Assembly (NCBI RefSeq): GCF_001188955.3
Contig: NZ_JPRF03000001.1
Coordinates: forward strand, 310,001-374,000
Source of the DNA: Kitasatospora aureofaciens
Lineage (GTDB): Bacteria > Actinomycetota > Actinomycetes > Streptomycetales > Streptomycetaceae
DNA: 64,000 nucleotides
Direction of reading: 5' to 3'
Numbering within the stretch: the stretch's first letter is position 1; each line of letters begins with the position of its first letter. Both the position numbers and the translations under genes were made by a program. The notes under the pieces are model-generated. The model was not told where the DNA came from. It saw nothing but the letters and a program-made list of their open reading frames with translations, and ran no database searches. Of the stretch, positions 1 through 7,683 are shown in pieces.

Positions 1-1
1 C

Positions 2-148
2 GCCTACACCCTCTTCAAGATCACCACTCAGACCTCCGCCGTCGTGTGCTCCTTCTCGCCCCTCCCGGCGGGCTGGGTGGTCAGCAGCTACTACCCGAGC
101 AGCAACTGCTACGGCAGCGGCGTCGCCTACTCCATCCGCAAGGCCTGA
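2..148 (+). CDS. C-terminal end of a small exported-type protein (5' end outside window)
   Basis: An open frame runs from the window edge to a TGA at 146-148 and gives 48 residues. It contains two cysteines and a Gly-Trp-Val-Val-Ser-Ser-Tyr-Tyr stretch with a nearby Asn-Cys-Tyr, and ends in Arg-Lys-Ala. Codon use is high-GC3 like its neighbours. The two Cys and the aromatic/Ser/Tyr-rich tail resemble small secreted actinomycete proteins with a disulfide. That is an impression only; the family is not recognised and the N-terminus is missing. Confidence 0.5.
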   Translation, partial: AYTLFKITTQTSAVVCSFSPLPAGWVVSSYYPSSNCYGSGVAYSIRKA

Positions 149-206
149 CCCGCCAGCTGCCGGCACTGCGCGGCGGCCCGGGCCGGTGAGGCGCGAGGAA
201 GCCTGA

Positions 207-267
207 CGACAGGGCCTCTCGGCGGCTCGGGAGCACCACTCCTCCCGGCCGTCCGGAGGCCCTGTCG
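207..267. terminator. long hairpin after the first gene
   Basis: A perfect 12-base inverted repeat (207-218 with 256-267) encloses a second pairing region (around gggag/ctccc), so the whole 61 bases can fold into one extended hairpin. It starts 59 bases after the stop of the partial plus-strand gene and faces the end of the minus-strand gene at 504. It could terminate either transcript. There is no T-tract, as is usual in actinomycetes. Confidence 0.5.
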
Positions 268-503
268 CCATCGCGCCGCCCGCGCCCACTCCAGCGACGT
301 CCGCTTCGCCCGCGTGCACACCTTCGTCCAGGACATCCGGGTGGTGCGGGGCCGGCCAGCCCTCACCGCTGCCGGCCCCCACGGAGGCGGCGCACCGGGC
401 GGCCGACTGGTTCGAGGCGGTCCTCGCGCGGCCCCGGGGCCGCTACGAGTGGCTGTACCAGGGGAAGGCCTACGCCCTCCGCGACGAGTACGCCGGGCGG
501 CCC

Positions 504-1173
504 TCAGTCGAGGGTGAGCAGGAGCGCCACCGTGTTGCCCTCGGCGTCCAGGCACTCGGTCGTGTTGGAGCCGTCCGGGTTGGCCAGGACGCCCAGCACG
601 GTGCCGGTGCCGTCCTCGTCCGGGATCATCAGCCAGTCGTTCGCGAAGTCGCCGTCGATCGGCTCCACCGGCCAGTCGGCCGGTTCCACCGAGGCGAGTT
701 GAAGCGACTCGCGGAGGTTCTCCAGCCTCCAGCTGTCGCCCTCGGCGGCGCGTGCGTGCAAGGTGGCCCAGGCACGCTTGAGCATCCCGGTGCCCGGCTC
801 GATCCAGGTCCTGCTGGGGTTCGCGTGCACCACGGCCAGACCGGACGGGGTCGCCACGCGGTCGCCGCAGTCCTGGGTCCGGACCGGGACGGTCTCGCCA
901 GGGTGTACCAGGACCGCCACCGGGACCCCGGGTGCGTTCTCGCGGGCGATCAGGTAGACAGGCGTGCCGCCGGGCCGCATCGGGAAGCCCCCGCCCTCCG
1001 GTCCCAGCGGGTCGTAAATCGTGCCGTGGCCCGCGGCCCCCCCGGATCAGACCGAGCCGCTCGATCCGCCAGCCGTCGCGGGTCAGAACACCCTCGGACG
1101 GATCGGCCAGGGCCGCGCTCAGCGCGGGCATGAACTCGTACTCGTACTCGAACTCGTCGTCCTCGTAGGACAT
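504..1173 (-). pseudogene. hypothetical protein, broken by a frameshift in a C7/G7 run
   Basis: Two minus-strand frames join into one protein of about 222 residues. The first frame starts at the ATG at 1173 behind a GGGAAG ribosome site and has an acidic Glu/Asp/Tyr-rich N-terminus. The second runs to the TGA at 504. Coding character switches exactly at a run of seven C on the plus strand (1048-1054), and removing one base restores a single frame. The C-terminal part is acidic with several Trp and Asp-Gly turns. I do not recognise the family. It stands alone between two hairpins. The break may be a sequencing error, a real mutation, or (least likely) slippage control. Confidence 0.6.
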
Positions 1174-1312
1174 TCGATCACTTCCCGAAGTCGTAGGTTC
1201 CGGGGAGCGTAGACCGTGGCACCGACACGCCGGTGGCCGTCCCGGGGCGGAGCCGCAGCGTCGGCCGGACCCGCTTCTTGGTCTGTGCGCCTCATGGGTC
1301 GGTCGAGCCACC

Positions 1313-1367
1313 GACCGGAGTGCCGTGGGGCTCGCCGTTTTCGGCGCGGCCCCACGGCACTCCGGTC
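1313..1367. terminator. strong bidirectional terminator hairpin
   Basis: A perfect 19-base stem (1313-1331 with 1349-1367) surrounds a loop that itself holds a cgccg/cggcg pair around TTTT. It begins at the stop codon of the thioesterase gene and sits upstream of the minus-strand gene starting at 1173. It probably ends the metE-thioesterase transcript. Confidence 0.75.
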
Positions 1368-1849
1368 TAGCTGCGGGTTTCGGTGGTGCGGCGGTGGCGC
1401 CGTGCGCGGGCCTGGCGGCGGCGGTCGGCCGGGGTGGCCGGGTGGAGGGCGGGGACGCGGTGGGGCTGGCCGTCGGCGTCGACGGCGACGAAGACGAGGT
1501 GGGCGGTCGCGGCGCGGGTGACGGGGCCGGTGAGGTTCCAGCGTTCGGCGGTGACGGCCACGGTGACATCCATGGAGGTGCGGCCGGCGTGGTCGACCTG
1601 GGCGCGGACGGTGAGCAGGTCGCCGGCGCGGACCGGGGCGAGGAAGGTCATCTCCTCGACGGAGACGGTGACGGCGGGGACTCCGGCGTGTCGGCCGGCC
1701 GCTGCGGCTGCGGCGTCGTCGATGAGCTTCATGACGACGCCGCCGTGGACGGTGCCGTAGAGGTTGGTGTCGTGCTCGCTCATGATGTGGGCGAGGGTGA
1801 CGGCGGAGTCGGCCGGGGTGCGGGAGGTGATGTCGGCAGGGGCGGTCAT
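1367..1849 (-). CDS. acyl-CoA thioesterase, hotdog fold
   Basis: This 160-residue protein is predicted to hydrolyse acyl-CoA thioesters in the cytoplasm. It shows the hotdog-fold pattern of the YciA/ACOT acyl-CoA hydrolases: an early Glu-His-Asp-Thr-Asn, the active-site helix start His-Gly-Gly-Val-Val-Met-Lys-Leu-Ile-Asp-Asp around residue 33, and a Glu-Glu-Met-Thr-Phe strand followed by a basic C-terminal tail. The length is normal for a single-domain member. The start at 1849 is chosen because it overlaps the metE stop by four bases (ATGA), so it is probably translationally coupled to metE and shares the B12 control. Why a thioesterase should follow methionine synthase is not clear from sequence. 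Confidence 0.85.
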   Translation of the reverse strand: MTAPADITSRTPADSAVTLAHIMSEHDTNLYGTVHGGVVMKLIDDAAAAAAGRHAGVPAVTVSVEEMTFLAPVRAGDLLTVRAQVDHAGRTSMDVTVAVTAERWNLTGPVTRAATAHLVFVAVDADGQPHRVPALHPATPADRRRQARARRHRRTTETRS

Positions 1850-4182
1850 CGGCGGCCGTCCAGGGTGGTGCGCAGGTCGCGGGCGGCGGTCACGAGGTGT
1901 TCGAGGGCGGGCCGTACTTCGGCCCAGTGGCGGGTCTTGAGGCCGCAGTCGGGGTTGACCCACAGGCGGTCGGCGGGGAGGTGGTCGAGCGCGGCGCGCA
2001 GGAGGTCGGTGACCTCCGACGTGCCGGGGACGCGGGGCGCGTGGATGTCGTAGACCCCGGGCCCGGCGGCGCGGGGGTAGCGGGCGGCGGCGAGTTCGGT
2101 GGCGACGGCCATCCGGGAGCGGGTGGCTTCGAGGGAGATGACGTCGGCGTCGAGGTCGTCGATGGCGGGGAGGATGTCGCCGAACTCGGCGTAGCACATG
2201 TGGGTGTGGATCTGGGTGTCGGCGCGCACGCCGCTGGTGGTGAGGCGGAAGGCTTCGGTGGCCCAGGCGAGGTGGTCGGGGTGGGCGTCGCGGCGCAGGG
2301 GCAGTGTCTCGCGCAGGGCGGGTTCGTCGACCTGGATGACGGCGGCGCCCGCGGCCTCCAGGTCGGCGACCTCGTCGCGCAGGGCGAGCGCGACCTGGCG
2401 GGCGGTGTCGGCGAGTGGCTGGTCGTCGCGGACGAAGGACCAGGCGAGCATGGTGACCGGCCCGGTGAGCATGCCCTTCACCGGACGGTGCGTCAGATCG
2501 GCGGCGTAGCGGTACCAGTGGGTGGTCATCGATGCGGGGCGGGAGACGTCACCGGCCAGGATCGGGGGCCGGACGTAGCGGGTGCCGTAGGACTGGACCC
2601 AGCCGTGCCTGGTGGCGAGGTATCCGGTGAGCTGTTCGGCGAAGTACTGGACCATGTCGTTGCGTTCGGGCTCGCCGTGGACGAGGACGTCGAGTCCGGC
2701 CTTCTCCTGGAAGGCGATGACCTCGCTGATCTCGGCCTCGATGCGCGTGCGGTAGGCGGCGTGGTCGATCCGGCCGGTGCGCAGTCCTGCCCGGGCGGAG
2801 CGCAGGGCGTCGGTCTGGGGGAAGGAGCCGATGGTGGTGGTGGGCAGCGGTGGGAGGTTGAGCCGGGCCTGCTGGGCGGCGGCCCGCTCGGGGTACGGCT
2901 GGGGGCGGTGGGTGTCCTGAGCGGTGACGGTGGCTGCGCGGGCGCGGACTTCGCGGTCGAAGGTCAGGGCGGAGGCCGAACGGGAGGCGCGGGCGGCCCG
3001 GTTGGCGGCGAGCTGGGCGGCGACGGTGTCACGGCCGTCGGACAGGGCCCGGGCGAGGGTGACGGTCTCGTCGACCTTCTGCCGGGCGAAGGCGAGCCAG
3101 CGCAGCACCTGCGGGTCGAGGTCGTGTTCGCGGCCGGTGTCGAGCGGCACGTGCAGCAGGGAGCAGGACGGGGCGACGTCCACCTGCCCGGCCAGCCCGA
3201 GCAGGGTGGCCAGGGTGGCCAGGCTCTGTTCGAGGTCGGTGGTCCAGATGTTGCGGCCGTCGATCACACCGGCGACCAGGCGCTTGTCGGGGACGCCTCC
3301 GATGGCTGCGAGAGCGGGCAGGTTGGCGGCCGCGGGGCCGGTGAAGTCGAGTGCGAGGCCCTCGACCCGGGTGCGGGCGAGGACGGGCAGGGCGTCGCCG
3401 AGGGCGTCGAAGTAGGAGGCGACCAGCAGCTTCGGCCGACGGGTGGCGGAGGTGAGGTCGCGGTAGGCGCGGGCGGTGGCGGACAGGACGGCGGGCGGCT
3501 GGTCCTGGACGAGTACGGGCTCGTCCAGCTGGACCCATTCGGCTCCGACCGTGTGCAGGGCGTCCAGGATCTCGGCGTAGACGGGCAGTAGCCGGTCGAG
3601 GAGGGTGAGCGGCTGGAAGTCCGCGGGCGCGTCGGGAGCAGGTTTGGCGAGGAGCAGGAAGCTGATCGGGCCGAGCAGGACCGGGCGGGTGGTGAGGCCG
3701 AGGAGTTTGGCCTCGGCGAGCTCGGTGAGCGGCTTGCCGGGGTCGGCGCGGAAGGCGGTGTCGGGGCCGAGCTCGGGCACCAGGTAGTGGTAGTTGGTGT
3801 CGAACCACTTGGTCATCTCCAGCGGTTCGGCCTGCTCGGTGCCGCGCGCCATGGCGAAGTAGACGGCCAGGGTGTGCTCCGGCGTGCCGGGGCGGGCGTC
3901 CTGGGCGGCGGCGAGGTGGCGCGGCGGGACGGCTCCGAGCATCCATGCGGCGTCGAGGACGTGGTCGTAGAGGGAGAAGTGGTTGCTGGGGATCTCGCCG
4001 AGCCCGGCGTCCGCGAGCTGCTGGAACACCTTGCGGCGCAGGTCGGCGGCGGTGGTCAGGAGCTGGTCGGCGCTGCTGCGGCCGGCCCAGAAGTCCTCGA
4101 CGGCACGCTTGAGTTCGCGGTCCGGTCCCTGGCGGGGGTAGCCGTGGACGGTCGCGCTGGGGCGGTGGGTGGTGCGGTTCAC
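1846..4182 (-). CDS. metE: cobalamin-independent methionine synthase
   Basis: This 778-residue enzyme transfers a methyl group from 5-methyltetrahydropteroyl-triglutamate to homocysteine, the last step of methionine synthesis, without B12. Length and both halves match MetE. The C-terminal half carries the zinc ligands: a His-x-Cys in Thr-His-Met-Cys-Tyr-Ala-Glu, a Glu in Ile-Ser-Leu-Glu-Ala, and the Cys of Asn-Pro-Asp-Cys-Gly-Leu-Lys. The start is a GTG at 4182 with GGAGAG a few bases upstream. The 350-base leader contains a cobalamin riboswitch, the expected control for an enzyme that is redundant when B12 is present. It is followed with overlap by a thioesterase. Confidence 0.97.
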   Translation of the reverse strand: MNRTTHRPSATVHGYPRQGPDRELKRAVEDFWAGRSSADQLLTTAADLRRKVFQQLADAGLGEIPSNHFSLYDHVLDAAWMLGAVPPRHLAAAQDARPGTPEHTLAVYFAMARGTEQAEPLEMTKWFDTNYHYLVPELGPDTAFRADPGKPLTELAEAKLLGLTTRPVLLGPISFLLLAKPAPDAPADFQPLTLLDRLLPVYAEILDALHTVGAEWVQLDEPVLVQDQPPAVLSATARAYRDLTSATRRPKLLVASYFDALGDALPVLARTRVEGLALDFTGPAAANLPALAAIGGVPDKRLVAGVIDGRNIWTTDLEQSLATLATLLGLAGQVDVAPSCSLLHVPLDTGREHDLDPQVLRWLAFARQKVDETVTLARALSDGRDTVAAQLAANRAARASRSASALTFDREVRARAATVTAQDTHRPQPYPERAAAQQARLNLPPLPTTTIGSFPQTDALRSARAGLRTGRIDHAAYRTRIEAEISEVIAFQEKAGLDVLVHGEPERNDMVQYFAEQLTGYLATRHGWVQSYGTRYVRPPILAGDVSRPASMTTHWYRYAADLTHRPVKGMLTGPVTMLAWSFVRDDQPLADTARQVALALRDEVADLEAAGAAVIQVDEPALRETLPLRRDAHPDHLAWATEAFRLTTSGVRADTQIHTHMCYAEFGDILPAIDDLDADVISLEATRSRMAVATELAAARYPRAAGPGVYDIHAPRVPGTSEVTDLLRAALDHLPADRLWVNPDCGLKTRHWAEVRPALEHLVTAARDLRTTLDGRR

Positions 4183-4308
4183 GGAACTCTCCTTCGCGAG
4201 TTCGCATGGACCCCGCCGGACAGGGGTGCGCGAAGGAGCGGGCCGATGGGGGACGAGAGCCCCTGCCCGTGCCGCCGCCGACCTTCCCGCGAGGTCCCGG
4301 TGAAGACC

Positions 4309-4327
4309 GTGCGCCGCTGCGGCGCAC
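4309..4327 (-). terminator. hairpin just 3' of the B12 riboswitch
   Basis: An 8-base perfect stem with a 3-base loop lies directly downstream (minus-strand sense) of the conserved B12 box and about 130 bases before the metE start. It is a candidate expression-platform element, either a terminator stem or a sequestering stem. No U-tract follows, so its role is inferred from position alone. Confidence 0.4.
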
Positions 4328-4525
4328 GGGCAGTGGCAGGTCTTCGGACTCGCGGGCGTGCCGGGCCATGGTGGCCGTACCGGCTCCTACCGGCCGTCGC
4401 TTCCCGGACAAGAGCGTCTGTCCAGTGCTTGGTTGACGGCTTTCGTTCCCACTCACCGCTGCGGGGCAGTTCCGGATTCGCACCGGATTCCCTCTTGCGA
4501 CGCCTCCCGCCTGGCGGACGGGGGC
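4325..4525 (-). promoter_or_regulatory. cobalamin (AdoCbl) riboswitch in the metE leader
   Basis: Read on the minus strand, the leader contains the conserved cobalamin riboswitch pieces in order. First comes a GGGAA-TCCGGTGCGAATCCGG block (about 4472-4492), then CTGCCCCGCAGCGGTGA. Variable stems follow, and the B12 box pairing block GAGTCCGAAGACCTGCCACTGC lies at about 4330-4353. It ends about 145 bases before the metE GTG. Such switches normally lower metE expression when B12 is plentiful and MetH can work. Confidence 0.93.
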
Positions 4526-4783
4526 GAACCAGCTGCACGCCCACCCTAGCCGCACTCGCGGCCCCGCGGCGACCGGTTCAGCAGCCGGAGTACCGGTGGA
4601 AGCCGTGGCCGGGTCTGCGGCCGAGCAGACCGGCGTCGGCCGTTCGGATCGCGGCCAGCGGGTCTGGCACGAGCAGTGGTTGACGGCGGACCCGGCCCGG
4701 TCCGGGGAGCCGCTGACGAGGAGGTGCGAGCGGCCGCTGGACGGCCGTTCGTCCGCGGCGGAGTGGTTCTGCGGCAGCCGGCG

Positions 4784-5794
4784 TCAGGCGACGTGGAGTG
4801 TGAGTGCCGCGGTGTGGAGTTGGCCGGCGGTCCGGAACTGCAGGTAGGCCCGCCAGTTGCCGGGTTCGCCGAGCAAGGCGTAGAGGGCCAGCGTCGGCCC
4901 GCCGTGGTCCGCGTGGACCGGGGTGGTGGGGTGGAGGTGGGCCAGGGCCTGGTCACCCTCGTGGACGATGCTGAGGTGGGCGTAGCTGTCGAGGTACGGC
5001 TGGAGGTCGGTGACCGGCTGACCGTCCTTGCTGATGGTCACGATGAGTGGGGCGGGCGTTCCTGCCGTCAATTCTCCTTGGACGGCGATGGCGTAGCCGT
5101 CGGCCGTGGTGCTGTCGGTCGCGGCGGGCAGCGGCGCGGCGGTGGCCTGGCCGGGCACGGTCACGGTGCGGCTGAGGACGAATTCGCTGCCCTTGCGGGG
5201 GCCGGTGTTCGGTGTGAACGAGGCGTACAGGCGCCAGGTGCCCGGTTCGAGGGCGGTGAGCTCGGCGGTCCAGGTGCCGTCGGGGGCCATAGTGGGGTGG
5301 AGGTGCTGGTAGCCGGTGAGGTCCGAGCGGATCGCGTAGAAGTGCAGCCGCTTGGTCTGGACGTCGGCGAAGTCGGTGACCGGGCGTCCGTCCGGGCCGA
5401 TGACGGTGAACGGGTAGGTCACTGCTCGGCCGGCGGGGAGGCTGGTGGCCGCGGAGTCGAGGCGGTAGCCGTCGCGTTCGGCGGCGAGCCCCTCCCCGGT
5501 CGCCGTGGCCGGCATCCCCGCCATCCCGGGCATCCCCGCCATGCCCGGCATCCCCGCCATCCCGGGCGTCGTCGCACTGGGCGGCGCGGTCATGCCGTGG
5601 TCCATGCCGGGCGGGCCGGCAGGTGCCGAGTGCGTCGACGATCCGCGCGCGGGCAGTGTGAACAGGACGATCGCGGCGACCGCCAGGGCGAGTGAGCAGG
5701 CATGGAGGACGCGGTGCCCCGCCCAGCGGCTGGCCGCAGAGGAATCCCCCTGCTCTGTGGACGGCGACTTCTGGTGTTCGGTGCCGGTGTTCAT
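4784..5794 (-). CDS. membrane-anchored Met/His-rich exported protein, putative copper binding
   Basis: The 336-residue protein has a cytoplasmic N-terminus of about 27 residues, one hydrophobic segment (about residues 28-48), and an outside domain. Directly after the membrane segment is a Met-rich stretch with about four copies of Gly-Met-Ala-Gly-Met-Pro (visible in DNA as a tandem repeat at about 5503-5570) and a His-Gly-Met. Two similar beta domains follow, each with an His-Leu-His-Pro motif. Met and His arrays of this kind bind Cu(I)/Cu(II) in exported copper proteins. The next gene upstream is YcnI-like, which supports a copper role. No enzyme motif is seen, and the metal assignment is inference. 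Confidence 0.7.
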   Translation of the reverse strand: MNTGTEHQKSPSTEQGDSSAASRWAGHRVLHACSLALAVAAIVLFTLPARGSSTHSAPAGPPGMDHGMTAPPSATTPGMAGMPGMAGMPGMAGMPATATGEGLAAERDGYRLDSAATSLPAGRAVTYPFTVIGPDGRPVTDFADVQTKRLHFYAIRSDLTGYQHLHPTMAPDGTWTAELTALEPGTWRLYASFTPNTGPRKGSEFVLSRTVTVPGQATAAPLPAATDSTTADGYAIAVQGELTAGTPAPLIVTISKDGQPVTDLQPYLDSYAHLSIVHEGDQALAHLHPTTPVHADHGGPTLALYALLGEPGNWRAYLQFRTAGQLHTAALTLHVA

Positions 5795-5931
5795 TCTTGC
5801 CCGCTCTCCTCTGGTTCGGCCGGTCGGGCCGTGCTACTCAGGAGATCCGAGCGGCCGGTGGCGATAACGGAAAGACGCGGGCGCGGGCACGTTTCCGCGC
5901 GGGGCGGCGGACGAGGCCCGTGCGTGCGGCC

Positions 5932-5963
5932 GCCCTCGCCACGGGGGATTCCGTGGCGAGGGC
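5932..5963 (-). terminator. terminator hairpin of the YcnI-like gene
   Basis: A perfect 13-base stem (5932-5944 with 5951-5963) with a 6-base loop lies 70 bases beyond the stop of the YcnI-like gene and upstream of the Met-rich gene. It separates the two minus-strand genes into different transcripts. Confidence 0.7.
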
Positions 5964-6034
5964 AGCGGCTGGGCACGCGGCGGGCGCGGGAAGCATCCCG
6001 CACCGGTCGCGGCCTGCTCACGCGCGGGGTGTGC

Positions 6035-6784
6035 TCACGCCGAGGCGTCCGCGCCGGTGCCACGGCCACGGCCGCGACGGCCGAGTACGAAGCCGGCCGC
6101 CGTGCCGAGGACGCCGACCACGATGCCCGCGACGCCCAGGGCGCGGGCGGTGGAGTCGCTGCCGCTCGCCTTCGCGGTGTCAGTGCTCGTCGTGTTCGCC
6201 GGCGTCGGGTCGGCCTTGGCGCCCGCCGCGGCGCCAGGGGCGGGAGCATCGGAGTCACCGGCGGTGGCGGCGGTCAGCTTGAGCACCGGCGCCGGGTTCT
6301 TCGGCTCCGGCTGGCCGGCCGGGGGCTCCTCGATCCAGCGCACCACGGTGCCGTCACCGGAGGTCTGCAGGGCCTTGAAGACCACCTTGTCGGTGCCGCC
6401 GGGCAGCGCGCCGAGGTCGACGGTGAAGTCCTGGAAGTGGCCGGGGGTGATCTGGCCGCCGGTCCACACGACCTGCGAGACGGCGTCGGTGATGTCGCCG
6501 TCGTCGGTGTGGACCGGGGTGGCGAGCTTGGTGGTCCGGATGCTGTCGGTCCAGCCCGGCACCGGCGCGACCTTGACGGACGGGATCGGGTGGTCGGTGG
6601 GGAAGTCGATCTCGACCTTCACCTTGCTGTTCTTGTCGTCCTCGTTGGGCACGCGGAACGCGAAGGTCTGGTCCGTCGCGTTCTTCGGCACGCTGGACGG
6701 CTGCACGATGACGTGCGCGGACGCCGGTACGGCCGCGCCGAGGACGGTCGTGGCACCCAGCGTGCAGGCGGCGGCGACCCGCGA
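6035..6784 (-). CDS. YcnI-type (DUF1775) copper chaperone, normal start missing
   Basis: The frame encodes the end of a signal peptide (Ala-rich, closing with Ala-Ser-Ala-His), a DUF1775 domain with Val-Pro-Lys-Asn-Ala-Thr and Pro-Asn-Glu-Asp-Asp, a Pro/Ala/Thr-rich spacer, and a C-terminal membrane helix with an Arg-Gly-rich tail. This is the layout of YcnI proteins, which bind Cu(II) through the His at the mature N-terminus; that His is present. However, the frame has no ATG or GTG upstream of the signal peptide before an in-frame TGA at 6827-6829. The first codon used by a naive call (GTG 6706) would remove the signal peptide and the copper-binding His. The 5' end looks lost or rearranged near 6785-6790. 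Confidence 0.75.
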   Translation of the reverse strand, partial: SRVAAACTLGATTVLGAAVPASAHVIVQPSSVPKNATDQTFAFRVPNEDDKNSKVKVEIDFPTDHPIPSVKVAPVPGWTDSIRTTKLATPVHTDDGDITDAVSQVVWTGGQITPGHFQDFTVDLGALPGGTDKVVFKALQTSGDGTVVRWIEEPPAGQPEPKNPAPVLKLTAATAGDSDAPAPGAAAGAKADPTPANTTSTDTAKASGSDSTARALGVAGIVVGVLGTAAGFVLGRRGRGRGTGADASA

Positions 6785-6826
6785 ACAGACTTCGCAAGGC
6801 CTCGGCGAAGGCGCGGCACTGCTCGT

Positions 6827-7006
6827 TCAGATCGCCCGGGTCGAGCGGCGTCCCGCACCCCGGCACCGTCCTGTCGCACCGGGTGCACCTGCGTTGGGGG
6901 AGGGCGCGGCGCCTACTGGGTGGCGGGCTTCCGGGTCGCCGAAATGCGCCGCCACCAGGATGTGGACGCCCTCGTGCGGTTCGGTCTTCTCAGTGCCGGT
7001 CTCCAT
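6827..7006 (-). CDS. possible small cysteine-containing ORF, perhaps frameshifted
   Basis: A 59-residue ORF begins at the ATG at 7006; its first 30 residues (with His-Glu-Gly-Val-His-Ile-Leu-Val) look coding. After that a shifted frame looks more coding. It reads Arg-Cys-Thr-Arg-Cys-Asp, then Cys-Gly-Thr-Pro-Leu, then Asn-Glu-Gln-Cys-Arg-Ala-Phe-Ala-Glu, and runs toward 6785. The real product could be a zinc-ribbon-like small protein with a frameshift near 6915. It lies against the broken start of the YcnI-like gene. Not recognised. Confidence 0.25.
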   Translation of the reverse strand: METGTEKTEPHEGVHILVAAHFGDPEARHPVGAAPSPNAGAPGATGRCRGAGRRSTRAI

Positions 7007-7063
7007 GCCGTGGGGGGCGTCGGTGCTTCCGTCGGCGCCTGTCCGGACATCACACGATGCCCG

Positions 7064-7333
7064 TCACGCCGGCAGCAGCGCACCGGTCGTCACCCCCTCC
7101 AATGCCTGGCGGGCATCTCCTGGGGCGGAGAGCAGCACACGGGCGCGGGCGGAGAGGTTCGCACGAGCAATGCGCGCCTGGCGAGAAACGATCTCCGCAC
7201 GGGCAGCATGGCTCGGGACCGTGCCCGGGTACTGACGTAGAGCCAGAACTTCGACCCGGCAAGGGAGTCGGGTCGCCGCGCTAGCCAGCTCGAGGTGTCC
7301 GTGTCCGGCGTGCGAGGAGCCCTCAGTCATCAA
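7064..7333 (-). CDS. small hypothetical protein
   Basis: An 89-residue ORF starts with two consecutive Met codons at 7333. It has a His/Gly-rich N-terminus and an Ala/Arg/Leu helical C-terminal half. Third-position GC is moderate, lower than in neighbouring genes, and no ribosome site is convincing. It lies divergent to the sugar transporter operon. No family is recognised and it may not be expressed. Confidence 0.3.
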   Translation of the reverse strand: MMTEGSSHAGHGHLELASAATRLPCRVEVLALRQYPGTVPSHAARAEIVSRQARIARANLSARARVLLSAPGDARQALEGVTTGALLPA

Positions 7334-7683
7334 GCCTTGGAGTCAGTGATCCCGCAAGCGGCCAGGTGGTGTTCATGGTCCGTGGCCCGTTGTCCGGGCC
7401 GATCCGCTCCCGCTTTCGCCCGGTCGCCGTTACCGAGGGTTCAACCTGCGTATACGCGTGTACACGACACCGTTTATCCGCGGGCAGCCTTGCCGGGCGG
7501 GTCGGTGTGCTGTCGGCCGGGCCGTCGATCTGCGGTCCTGTCGGCCGGATGCGTTCAGGAAGATAACGAAAAGGCACGCGATGGTCTCGTCTTGGATTTA
7601 CTTCTTGACGTCCGCTGACGAAGGGGGGTTGACTCCCCCCAACTCCGCCGCACCGTTGCGGCGACGTCAGGGAGGCTCCTCAC
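7334..7683 (+). promoter_or_regulatory. upstream region of the xylose-type transporter operon
   Basis: This 350-base gap should hold the operon promoter and operator. Visible elements are overlapping palindromes cgtatacg and gtgtacac near 7452-7467, a TTGACG at 7605-7610, and a perfect G6/C6 inverted repeat (7623-7628 with 7635-7640) around TTGACT. A GGGAGG ribosome site at 7670-7675 fits the ATG at 7684. The binding protein cannot be named from sequence. Confidence 0.4.

Noticed and set aside
303..500. Plus-strand stretch reading Ala-Asp-Trp-Phe-Glu-Ala-Val-Leu then Tyr-Glu-Trp-Leu-Tyr-Gln-Gly-Lys
   Set aside because: It looks like a piece of coding DNA but has no start, no stop of its own, and no family I can name; too short to annotate.
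127..1569. 480-codon minus-strand frame rich in Pro/Arg/Ser
   Set aside because: It is the antisense or off-frame shadow of the thioesterase and the orphan gene; only its short MSYEDD-type segment (from 1173) is real coding, as part of the frameshifted gene.
5500..5575. Minisatellite of CATCCCCGCCATCCCGGG units
   Set aside because: Explained as the coding repeat for the Met-rich array; not an independent element.
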